DNA from: a bacterium
GTDB lineage: Bacteria; Zhuqueibacterota; QNDG01; DTFT01
Direction of reading: 5' to 3'
NCBI GenBank assembly: GCA_016933415.1
Contig: JAFGAX010000033.1
Coordinates: 1-37,315, forward strand
DNA: 37,315 nucleotides
Numbering within the stretch: position 1 is the first letter of the stretch; every line of letters starts with the position of its first letter. The position numbers and the translations under genes are program-made. Positions 1 through 7,836 of the stretch are shown in pieces. Under the pieces are notes generated by a model. That model saw nothing but the letters and a program-made list of their open reading frames with translations. It did not search any database and had not been told where the DNA came from.

Positions 1-27
1 CTTTTCATCAGCCGTCCGGGCACGGGC

Positions 28-1140
28 TCACCGGACCAGCATCATCTTGCCCGACAGCATCCGGCCGTCCATCTCGAGCCTGTAGATGTACAATCCCGAA
101 CGGACAGGAACACCGCGGCTGTCCAGCCCGTTCCATTTGAAAAAATGGCTCCCGGCCGGCTGGGTCCCCTCGAAAAGGGATACCGTTTCGCCGAGCGAAT
201 TGTAAATGCCAAGCCGCACTCTTCCGCCCCTTCCGAGGCTGTATGGAATGGTGGTTTCCGGATTGAAGGGATTGGGGAAATTGGACGCCAGGTCGAAGGT
301 CCGGACAGCCGGGGTCCTGTCGGACTTCACGTCCGTCCACATTCTGTCTATGACTTCGACCGCGTCTATGGCAATGGGGATTTTGTTCCCGCCGACCACG
401 AATTTGAACATGGTTTTCGGGTCGTCGACTTCGCACACGAACGTGTATGGCCCGTATACGCCCCATTGTGAAACCGTGACCGGCTGTGTCCAGTGCTGGG
501 CATAGGGATCGTAATCCATGGAGATGTCCACCGAGATGTCCTTGGGCTCCGAGGTTTCGGCCGTGAAACTGATCTCGTAGGTGTGTCCCTTCTGGAGCTT
601 GAAGGGCTGCATGAGCTGAACCGCCCAGACCGCGTCCCCGATGTTCTGGATCTCGATATAGGCGCCGGCAGAGTCCGGGGTGAGGCCGAGATCCGGCAGG
701 ACCGTGAACGTCGCCAGGGCGTTCACGTAATAGTCCAGACGCCACGGGGCCGTGCCGCAGTTGAAATCGCCGTTGAATATCATGTTGCCGTCCCGGACAT
801 TCCCCATGTAAACCAGCACCGTGTCGGACGTCATCGTGTCTCCGGCCGCGGATATGGCCCTGGCCGCATACCGGTAAAGCCCGTCCGGAAGAGCCGTCCG
901 GTTAAATTCATAGGGCGCCTTGGTCAGGTTCCGGATTCGGGCCCCGTTCTCGTAGATTTCGATTTTCGAGAGCGTGGTTCCGGTCGCCTGAGCCTCGATT
1001 ACGAAAGGGATGTCCGAACAACTGGCATACCGCGCCTTGTGAACCGGACTGGCGATGCGTACCGTCACGGCCTGGCCGGACAATTCAGCCGCGATGAAAA
1101 ACATCGCAAGAAGAGATGAAAACAACAATGGCCGTCTCAT
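28..1140 (-). CDS. Secreted protein with Ig-like and CBM4/9-like regions and a C-terminal FlgD-Ig/T9SS type A-like sorting domain
   Basis: Start trimmed to MRRPLLFSSLLAMFF (signal peptide), preceded by AAAGGAGG on the minus strand. 'NMIFNGDFNCGTAPWRLDYY...' resembles CBM4/9. The C-terminus 'NFPNPFNPETTIPYSLGRGGRVRLGIYNSLGETV...SGLYIYRLEMDG' is a typical sorting-type tail. Confidence 0.8.
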   Translation of the reverse strand: MRRPLLFSSLLAMFFIAAELSGQAVTVRIASPVHKARYASCSDIPFVIEAQATGTTLSKIEIYENGARIRNLTKAPYEFNRTALPDGLYRYAARAISAAGDTMTSDTVLVYMGNVRDGNMIFNGDFNCGTAPWRLDYYVNALATFTVLPDLGLTPDSAGAYIEIQNIGDAVWAVQLMQPFKLQKGHTYEISFTAETSEPKDISVDISMDYDPYAQHWTQPVTVSQWGVYGPYTFVCEVDDPKTMFKFVVGGNKIPIAIDAVEVIDRMWTDVKSDRTPAVRTFDLASNFPNPFNPETTIPYSLGRGGRVRLGIYNSLGETVSLFEGTQPAGSHFFKWNGLDSRGVPVRSGLYIYRLEMDGRMLSGKMMLVR

Positions 1141-1200
1141 GAATGGCCTCCTTTGTTTTTGCGTTCCAGGGGGCAAATGCACCTGATCCGAAAACCGCGG

Positions 1201-3249
1201 TTACGGCCGTGTCCGGACAAAGCGGATGGCCTGCCCGCCGCCGGGCGCGAGCCTCATTTTTATAACACCGGACGCGTCCGCAGGTTCCTCCGTGACGGTC
1301 AGCGGGTATGGGTTCTTCTCCCAGTGCGCGTCTTTCCCGTCCCTGTAAATCTGAGCAGTATATTTCACGCCCGGTTCTAGAAACGCGAGCGGCGCCTCCA
1401 GAATCCGGCCCTCTTCGTCCGTGACGCTCCCCAGATACCAGTCCCCGCTGTTTCTGTCCTTTCTCGCGATGGTCACATAATCCCCGATACGGGCGTGGAG
1501 CACTTTCGTGTCCTCCCAGTCCACGGGCACGTCCCTGATGAAGCGTAAGGCATCCGGATATTTTTCATAATTTTCCGGCAGATCGGCCGCCATATGGAGC
1601 GGGCTGTACAAAACCACATAGAGGGCCAGCTGTTTGGCCGTCGTGGTATTGACCCGGTTTCGCGGCCTTTCAGGACCGAACCGCAGACCGACTATGCCCG
1701 GCGTGTAATCCATGGGGCCCGCGAGGAGCCGCGTGAAAGGCAGAATCGTGGCATGTTCGGGCGGATTGCCGCCGTCCGGGCTCCAGGCCTCGTATTCCTG
1801 GCCTCTCGCGCCCTCGCGCGTCATCAGGTTCGGCCAGGTACGCCTCAAGCCGGTGTCCTTGACCGGTTCGTGCACGTCGATCATGATTCGACGGCGGGCG
1901 GCCTCCTCGACCACTTTCTGGTGGTGCCTCACCATGTACTGGCCGTGATGCCATTCTCCGGCTTTTTCCCCTTTCCCGTCGATGCGCTGGAGCCTGGGTC
2001 CGTTGGCCACGTAACCTGTTTTCACGGTATGAATGCCGAGCTTTTCATACAGCGCGAAAGCCTCTTTCAGCTGACGCTCGTAATTGGGCACTGCCCCGCC
2101 TGTTTCATTGTGCCCGATGAGTCCCACCCCCTTTTCGGACGCATAAGCCGCCACTTCGCGTATGTCGTAATCACGTGCGCTCCGGGTGAAATCGAACCGG
2201 TCTCCGTGCACGGTCCAGTCTCCGTCCCATCCCCTGTTCCAGCCCTCAACCAGCACGCCTGCCAGACCGTTCCGGGATGCGAAATCGATGTATTTTTTTG
2301 CGTTTTCAGTCGTGGCCCCGTGTCTGGGCCCCGTGCTCCAGGTGGCCAGGTCCAGGTGCATGGCCCACCAGATTCCCGCGTACTTGCCCGGCTTGATCCA
2401 GGAAACATCTCCGAGCGCGTTGGGCTCGTTCAGATTGAGAATCAGGTAGGACGTGATCAGGCCGCCGGGGTCGTCCGCGATCTGAATCGTGCGCCAGGGT
2501 GTTTTCATCGGCGTCCGCGCCTTCACGCGGATGCCGTCCGACCAGGGCGTGAGGTCCGCCTTGAGCGTGTTCCGGCCCGCCGGAGCGAGCTGCATTGCTG
2601 CATAATCGGTCAAGGCCGCCTCGTGGATGCTGAGATACAGACCGTTGGCGGTCTCCAGGGTCAGGGGCGTATGCGCGGTGTCCATGGCGCTGACCGGCGT
2701 GCGGCGGTAAAGCTGTTCATATTCCACCTGATCCCGGTTGTAGGCCGGTATCCACCAGGCCGCGGGGTCTCCGGCGAGCGCGAATTCCGTGGTCTCATCC
2801 GTGATCTCGAACCGTTCCAGCCCATTCTGCGCCGGAATCTCGTACCGGAAACCGACCCCGTCCTCGTAAACGCGGAACACCACGTCCATCCTGCGGCCGT
2901 TCTTCCCCTTTTCCACCAGAGACACGGCCAGTTCATTGTACCGGTTCCGGATCTCCCGCTTTTCGCCCCACGGCTGAACCCAGGTCTCGTCGAATGTCCG
3001 AGTGTGGACGGATCCGATTTCGAAGGGACCCTGAAGCGGCCTTCCGCCCTTCAGGACAAAGCCCATGGCCGAACGTTGAATCAGTTCCCGTCCGAACCGT
3101 TCGATCCTGTATTTCGGACGGCCTTCCTCCAAATCGAACGCGACCCGCACCGATCCGTCGGGCGAGTCAATGGTCGCGGGCGCCGCGGACGACAGGCCCG
3201 CGGCCGCGCAGAGAATAAACAGCACAACCCATATGAAACGTGAATCCAT
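1201..3249 (-). CDS. Glycoside hydrolase family 97 (SusB-like alpha-glucosidase, inverting-type active-site signature)
   Basis: 682 aa with signal peptide and GH97 N-domain 'SPDGSVRVAFDLEEGRPKYRIERFGRELI'. Catalytic-domain motifs 'GYVANG', 'MIDVHEPVKDTGLRRTWPNLMTREGARGQEYEAW' and 'ILPFTRLLAGPMDYTPGI' match the SusB pattern. AGGAG precedes the ATG. Confidence 0.93.
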   Translation of the reverse strand: MDSRFIWVVLFILCAAAGLSSAAPATIDSPDGSVRVAFDLEEGRPKYRIERFGRELIQRSAMGFVLKGGRPLQGPFEIGSVHTRTFDETWVQPWGEKREIRNRYNELAVSLVEKGKNGRRMDVVFRVYEDGVGFRYEIPAQNGLERFEITDETTEFALAGDPAAWWIPAYNRDQVEYEQLYRRTPVSAMDTAHTPLTLETANGLYLSIHEAALTDYAAMQLAPAGRNTLKADLTPWSDGIRVKARTPMKTPWRTIQIADDPGGLITSYLILNLNEPNALGDVSWIKPGKYAGIWWAMHLDLATWSTGPRHGATTENAKKYIDFASRNGLAGVLVEGWNRGWDGDWTVHGDRFDFTRSARDYDIREVAAYASEKGVGLIGHNETGGAVPNYERQLKEAFALYEKLGIHTVKTGYVANGPRLQRIDGKGEKAGEWHHGQYMVRHHQKVVEEAARRRIMIDVHEPVKDTGLRRTWPNLMTREGARGQEYEAWSPDGGNPPEHATILPFTRLLAGPMDYTPGIVGLRFGPERPRNRVNTTTAKQLALYVVLYSPLHMAADLPENYEKYPDALRFIRDVPVDWEDTKVLHARIGDYVTIARKDRNSGDWYLGSVTDEEGRILEAPLAFLEPGVKYTAQIYRDGKDAHWEKNPYPLTVTEEPADASGVIKMRLAPGGGQAIRFVRTRP

Positions 3250-3359
3250 GTGCGCTCCTGTTCCTTTTCAAGCCGGAACACCGCCTGAGCGGCCTTGCTG
3301 CCGTCAATCAGAGGCGGACGGCATCGTCCCGGACGACCGTTCCGGCCTCCTGCTTTCCG

Positions 3360-3383
3360 ATCCGGCTGAAACTACAGCCGGAT
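3360..3383 (-). repeat. Perfect 9-bp inverted repeat with the porV-like stop codon in its loop
   Basis: ATCCGGCTG (3360-3368), AAACTA loop, CAGCCGGAT (3375-3383). The TAG stop is at 3372-3374 on the minus strand. No U-tract follows. Confidence 0.65.
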
Positions 3384-4397
3384 GGCCAGGGAAAACCGCT
3401 GGGTGTTGTTCAGAATGCCGAAATCCTGATACGCGTAATCGATGCTGATATTCCCGGTACCGCCGATGCGCTGCGTAAGGCCGCCGCCCAGGGTCAGCCC
3501 CTGCTGGCTGTCGCGCGAGAACAGGGACTTGTATCCCACACGGAGCCGGACCCGGTTCCGGAACACGTATTCACAGCCCGCATTGACGCATTCGGTGCTG
3601 TCGTTCGGGTGCAGAGCGTCCAGGGCCACGATCAGCCTGTCTCCGCCGGCGCTTTTGAGCAGATCCGCGGACACACCGACGCGGAACATCAGGGGCAGGT
3701 CGAACGCGTCCGTCCGCAGATCGGCCTTGATGTTCCCGTTGTTGCCCGATTGAACCGGATCGATGTCATGCTGCACGAGCATGTCATCGCCGGTCATGCG
3801 CATTTTCGTGCCGAAATTGGAAATGGACATGCCGATGCGCATGTCGTGAAACTGGGTCCGGAACAACGTGCCGATGTCGAGGGCCAGGCCCTGGGCCCGG
3901 CTGTGGTAGATGGACTCGCGTATGTATTTGCCGTTGAACCCGATGCTGAACCGGTCGGTCAGCGCCCGTCCGACGCTGATGCCGAAGGCCAGACTGCCGG
4001 CGTCGAAATACTCGCCGGTTCCGTCCGGCGCCTCGACCGTGGTGCGCTCCATGTCGTCCATGGTCACGAACGTGGCGTTGACGCCCAGCGTGCCGAGGTT
4101 CCCGGCCGGGAGCACCAGACCGGTATAATTGGTGCGGATGTCCGCAAGCCAGCGGCCGTACGTGACGAGAAACTCGGTACCGCGTATGCCCGCAATGCCG
4201 GCCGGATTCCAGAACATGGCTGTGGCGTCATCCGCGACCGAGGCGAACGCGCCGCCCATGGCCACGGCCCTGGCGCCTGCGTCGATCGAGAGAAATTTGG
4301 CCGCGATTGTCCCGGACTTCGAGACGCCCTGACCCTCAAGGGCCTGATGGAGGGCCAGGATCGCCGCCGCTGTGAAAAAAACCCAACTTTTTCTCAT
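3372..4397 (-). CDS. PorV/PorQ-like outer-membrane beta-barrel protein (UPF0164-type)
   Basis: Start trimmed to MRKSWVFFTAAAILALH. 'GTIAAKFLSIDAGARAVAMGGAFASVADDATAMFWNPAGIAGI' is the hallmark N-terminus of PorV-family barrels. The ORF start at 4667 overlaps the upstream gene and is rejected. Confidence 0.85.
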   Translation of the reverse strand: MRKSWVFFTAAAILALHQALEGQGVSKSGTIAAKFLSIDAGARAVAMGGAFASVADDATAMFWNPAGIAGIRGTEFLVTYGRWLADIRTNYTGLVLPAGNLGTLGVNATFVTMDDMERTTVEAPDGTGEYFDAGSLAFGISVGRALTDRFSIGFNGKYIRESIYHSRAQGLALDIGTLFRTQFHDMRIGMSISNFGTKMRMTGDDMLVQHDIDPVQSGNNGNIKADLRTDAFDLPLMFRVGVSADLLKSAGGDRLIVALDALHPNDSTECVNAGCEYVFRNRVRLRVGYKSLFSRDSQQGLTLGGGLTQRIGGTGNISIDYAYQDFGILNNTQRFSLAIRL

Positions 4398-4419
4398 GGG
4401 TGACTCCTCTTTCCCTCTC

Positions 4420-7400
4420 TTATTTGATGACCGCGAATTTGCCGACCTTTTCGCCGATGCCGGGCGCCTGAACGTGATAGAGGTAGACGCCGTAGGCGAT
4501 GTCCAGGTTGTCCCGGGTCCGCATGTCCCATATTTCGGTGCCGTCGCGCAGATCGGATGCGTGGTCGATGTCGGCCACCATCTGCCCGCTGATGTCGAAA
4601 ATGCGGATGCGGCACTTCTGCGGCAGATGCGTGAAATGCAGTTCGCGCGGCCCCCTGCCGCTGGCAAAGGGGTTTGCCGCCTCCCATGTATTGGCGGCGA
4701 TGTAGGGATTCGGCACTACCCGGATATCGTCCATTCCCTTTTTTGCCAGAGCCGGATCGACGGACTCCGGCGTCATCGTGAATTCGAACACGTCGTTCGA
4801 CAGAAACGGCCGGTGAAACACCAGCGACAGGGTATCCCCGGCCGACGCCTGGAGCGTGTCCGTGTCTGAATTCGCGAGCGTGATCTGCCAGGAGGCGTGC
4901 AGGGAATCCGGGTGCAGCAGAATAATCTCGTCACTCGACGACCGCGAGGTGCGGGCGGTGAATTGTCCGTCCTGCCCGGCCAGAAGGTCCCGCTCGCGGA
5001 AGGCGAAGCGGACCTTTTCGCCGGTCAGCGTGTTCCGCACCGTGAAATTCACGGGCTTGGCCGGCACTTCGGCGGTGCCGCGGAAGAAGGTGGTCGAGGT
5101 GTCGATGCCGACCTCCCCGAAAATGATCTTGAAATCAGCTGCCATGAGAGTCACCGGCATGGCCTGGAAGCTGAATGGCGCCACGGCGGGCGGATACACG
5201 CCCGGGCGGCTCCAGGCGGTGGCGTATGCATTGAGGCCGAGCACGTCCGCCGAGCTGTGGAAGGACAGGATGAATCCGTCCGTGATCGGCTGTTCATCCC
5301 CGTCGTGGAAGCACGTGTCCGCCTCCGCCAAAGTCTCTCCGGTCGTCACGTTGACCCAGGTAAAGTCCTTTGTGGCGGGCAGATTTTTCTGGTTCCCGAC
5401 CGTGACCCTTCGGTCCGTGAACGTGACCCGGTACGTGTGCGGCCGCACGGCCTGCGGATCAACGATGCGGATGCCGATCCTTCCGCCGGTCGTGCTTCCG
5501 GCCAGCCATCCCGCGGATCCCGCGCCTGATGGAATAAAACCCGCGGCCGGAGCTTCGGGCCGCACCACCGCGACATTCGTCCCCTTGTCGAGCACTCCGG
5601 TGGCGCCGATGGCGATATACCGGGCGCATTCCGTCGGCGGAATTCCCTGTTCCGCAAGGCCCCGGTCATACGACGTGACCGCGTAATAATACTGCTGTCC
5701 GTTCACCACCGTCGTGTCGGTCCAGGCATGGACGATTCCGGTGTCGTCGCCGAGCCAGTAATGAACGCCCTTGACCGGCACGGCCGCGTAGCCCTTGACG
5801 CCGTTGTCCAGATCGAACTGCGCCAGGGGCTTGGTGTAGGTCTTGACGCCCTGCCCGTCCGTGATTGCCTTCATGTCGTTCCAGCCCGGGTCCGTGGAAC
5901 GGTAGATGCGGTAACCCTCGAAATCGCGTCCCGCGATGGGATCCTCCGAAAACTCGGCCCGGTCGTCCCACATCAGCGTGACCCGGCGGTCCCCGGCGAC
6001 GGCCCGCAGTGCGGGAATGACCGGCGCCTGGGAAAAATTATAGTTCTCCGAATAGGCCTTGGCGACCCATCTCTTGTTTTCAAACAGGTCGTCCCGGTCC
6101 TCGCCGCAGATCAGGCCCATCGAGAACCGTTCAACCTGCTGCGGTGCCATGGGAAAGTAGCCGGAGCCGAACATCAACTCCGTGTCGCCCGCTTCCATGA
6201 GGTCGTCGAGACGGCCGGGGGTGAGCGCGGTCCAGACATCCTCGTCCTTGTGCAGGGGCAGGGCCGTGTACAGGTAGAGATAGAAGCTGGTCAGGCCCAG
6301 CATGTCCGATTCGTCGATGTCGGTCTTGTCGATATGCGGCTCTCCGGGCAGGTTGGTGTTCGCCCCGGACGTGGGCCGGCCGTCGCCCTCTCCCGCGTCG
6401 TCCGTACGGGCCACGCCGTCCAGCCCCACATCATCCACACGCAGGTCCCAGTCGCCGTCATTGTCAGTGCCGTCGTCCCGCCTCTCGTCCAGGAGAATGT
6501 TGTCCTTTCCCGCGCCGGTGATATAATCGATGGTTTTGGCCCCCACATTGAGATAGGTGGTGATTTCATTGGGCGGCGAGCCGATGGTCACGCCGGTGTT
6601 CTCGTCGATGAGTCCGTTCAGGTTGTCGTCGAAGCCGTTGAACGGTTCCTCGGCGATTTCTTTTCCGGGCCAGTACAGAACGGTCCTGTCCTGCCACCGT
6701 ATGCGCAGTGTGTCCGCCGCCATGCGCGCCACGGACCGTTCGTAATTCGAATAGTCGATGAGCACGATATCGTCCCCGGCATTCAGCGTGCGCGCCGCGA
6801 AATCCGCCTCGGTCAGCGCGGGGCCGGGCCCGTCCGCGCCGTCGCCGTCATTGTCGATGCCGTCGAACGCGTTGCCCGGACTTTCCAGAAAAGCGCCGCC
6901 CAGGTACCCGACCGGCCCCCATCCGCCGGTGCCGATATCATCGTTGTCCCAGGAATAGGCCAGGTCGGCGGTGATGTCGTATCCGCCGTTGTCGTCCTGT
7001 GATTCGTTTCCGAAGGCCGTGTTCATGACATGGCCCATGATGTTGCCGATCTTGAGCCCGAAAACCGTCTTGTTATGGTTCGTGGTGCCGATGTTCTCGA
7101 CGTCGTACAGACAGAACAGCGCGTCTTCCACAAGGGCCTGCGACCACTGGAAACCGCGGATATAGACGCGGACCCCCAGCCCGCGGCGCGACTGGTCCGT
7201 GCTGTCCGGATAGAACGGATATTCCCGGTTCTCATAATCGTCCACCACGAAATAACTTTCCTCGTCCGCGTTCAGCACGCCCTTTCCGAAGTACCCGTTC
7301 CATTTTCCCCGCCATCCCGGATCGACGGCGTCGTCGTTCTTGTCCGGCCAGAACGGCGGCCAGGACCAGGGCCATTTGCTCATGGCGATTTTGTTCGTGT

Positions 7401-7800
7401 CCGGGTTTGAAAATCCGGGCAGGGGCAGAAAAGTGTAGGGATCGCCGTCGGGACCGATCTTGCCGCTGGAGTTCGTGCCGTCGCCGATGGCGACCGGTTC
7501 GGTGATGATGTGCCGGACAATGCCGTCGTTGCAGAGCGCCTCGGAACCCACCAGCACGCTCGCGTCGATCAGATACGAATACCCGGAATTGATGGGCCAC
7601 TCGCCCCCGATCAGGGTCGGATCGTTGAAGTTCGTGATGCCGAACATGCCGTCGTTGTAGAACGTGGTCCTGAACTGGTTCCCCGAGTGCACACCGTCCT
7701 TCCGCTCGCGGAACACCCCATGAAGGCCCTGCATCTGGCCGTACAGGCCTGCCGTCACGGTCCAGACCGCGAGGAGAAATATACCCGCCGTTTTTTTCAT
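4420..7800 (-). CDS. Large secreted protein with Asp-rich Ca-binding-like motifs, Fn3-like region and C-terminal sorting-like domain
   Basis: Start trimmed to MKKTAGIFLLAVWTVTAGLYGQ, preceded by AGGAGAA. Contains 'DGIDNDGDGADGPGP', 'GFDDNLNGLIDENTG' and 'DDGTDNDGDWDLRVDD'. C-terminus is 'IRVVPNPYIAANTWE...CRIRIFDISGQMVADI...AYGVYLYHVQAPG'. Confidence 0.75.
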   Translation of the reverse strand: MKKTAGIFLLAVWTVTAGLYGQMQGLHGVFRERKDGVHSGNQFRTTFYNDGMFGITNFNDPTLIGGEWPINSGYSYLIDASVLVGSEALCNDGIVRHIITEPVAIGDGTNSSGKIGPDGDPYTFLPLPGFSNPDTNKIAMSKWPWSWPPFWPDKNDDAVDPGWRGKWNGYFGKGVLNADEESYFVVDDYENREYPFYPDSTDQSRRGLGVRVYIRGFQWSQALVEDALFCLYDVENIGTTNHNKTVFGLKIGNIMGHVMNTAFGNESQDDNGGYDITADLAYSWDNDDIGTGGWGPVGYLGGAFLESPGNAFDGIDNDGDGADGPGPALTEADFAARTLNAGDDIVLIDYSNYERSVARMAADTLRIRWQDRTVLYWPGKEIAEEPFNGFDDNLNGLIDENTGVTIGSPPNEITTYLNVGAKTIDYITGAGKDNILLDERRDDGTDNDGDWDLRVDDVGLDGVARTDDAGEGDGRPTSGANTNLPGEPHIDKTDIDESDMLGLTSFYLYLYTALPLHKDEDVWTALTPGRLDDLMEAGDTELMFGSGYFPMAPQQVERFSMGLICGEDRDDLFENKRWVAKAYSENYNFSQAPVIPALRAVAGDRRVTLMWDDRAEFSEDPIAGRDFEGYRIYRSTDPGWNDMKAITDGQGVKTYTKPLAQFDLDNGVKGYAAVPVKGVHYWLGDDTGIVHAWTDTTVVNGQQYYYAVTSYDRGLAEQGIPPTECARYIAIGATGVLDKGTNVAVVRPEAPAAGFIPSGAGSAGWLAGSTTGGRIGIRIVDPQAVRPHTYRVTFTDRRVTVGNQKNLPATKDFTWVNVTTGETLAEADTCFHDGDEQPITDGFILSFHSSADVLGLNAYATAWSRPGVYPPAVAPFSFQAMPVTLMAADFKIIFGEVGIDTSTTFFRGTAEVPAKPVNFTVRNTLTGEKVRFAFRERDLLAGQDGQFTARTSRSSSDEIILLHPDSLHASWQITLANSDTDTLQASAGDTLSLVFHRPFLSNDVFEFTMTPESVDPALAKKGMDDIRVVPNPYIAANTWEAANPFASGRGPRELHFTHLPQKCRIRIFDISGQMVADIDHASDLRDGTEIWDMRTRDNLDIAYGVYLYHVQAPGIGEKVGKFAVIK

Positions 7801-7836
7801 TTTCTTCTCCTTGTCCGAGTCCATGGCCGCGACGGA

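Noticed and set aside
8-745. 245-aa minus-strand ORF
   Set aside because: Out-of-frame overlap with the Ig/CBM/T9SS-tail gene; Arg/Gly/His-rich nonsense translation.
4398-4667. N-terminal 90-aa extension of the PorV-like ORF
   Set aside because: Overlaps the upstream gene's 3' end out of frame. A signal peptide begins at the internal ATG (4397).
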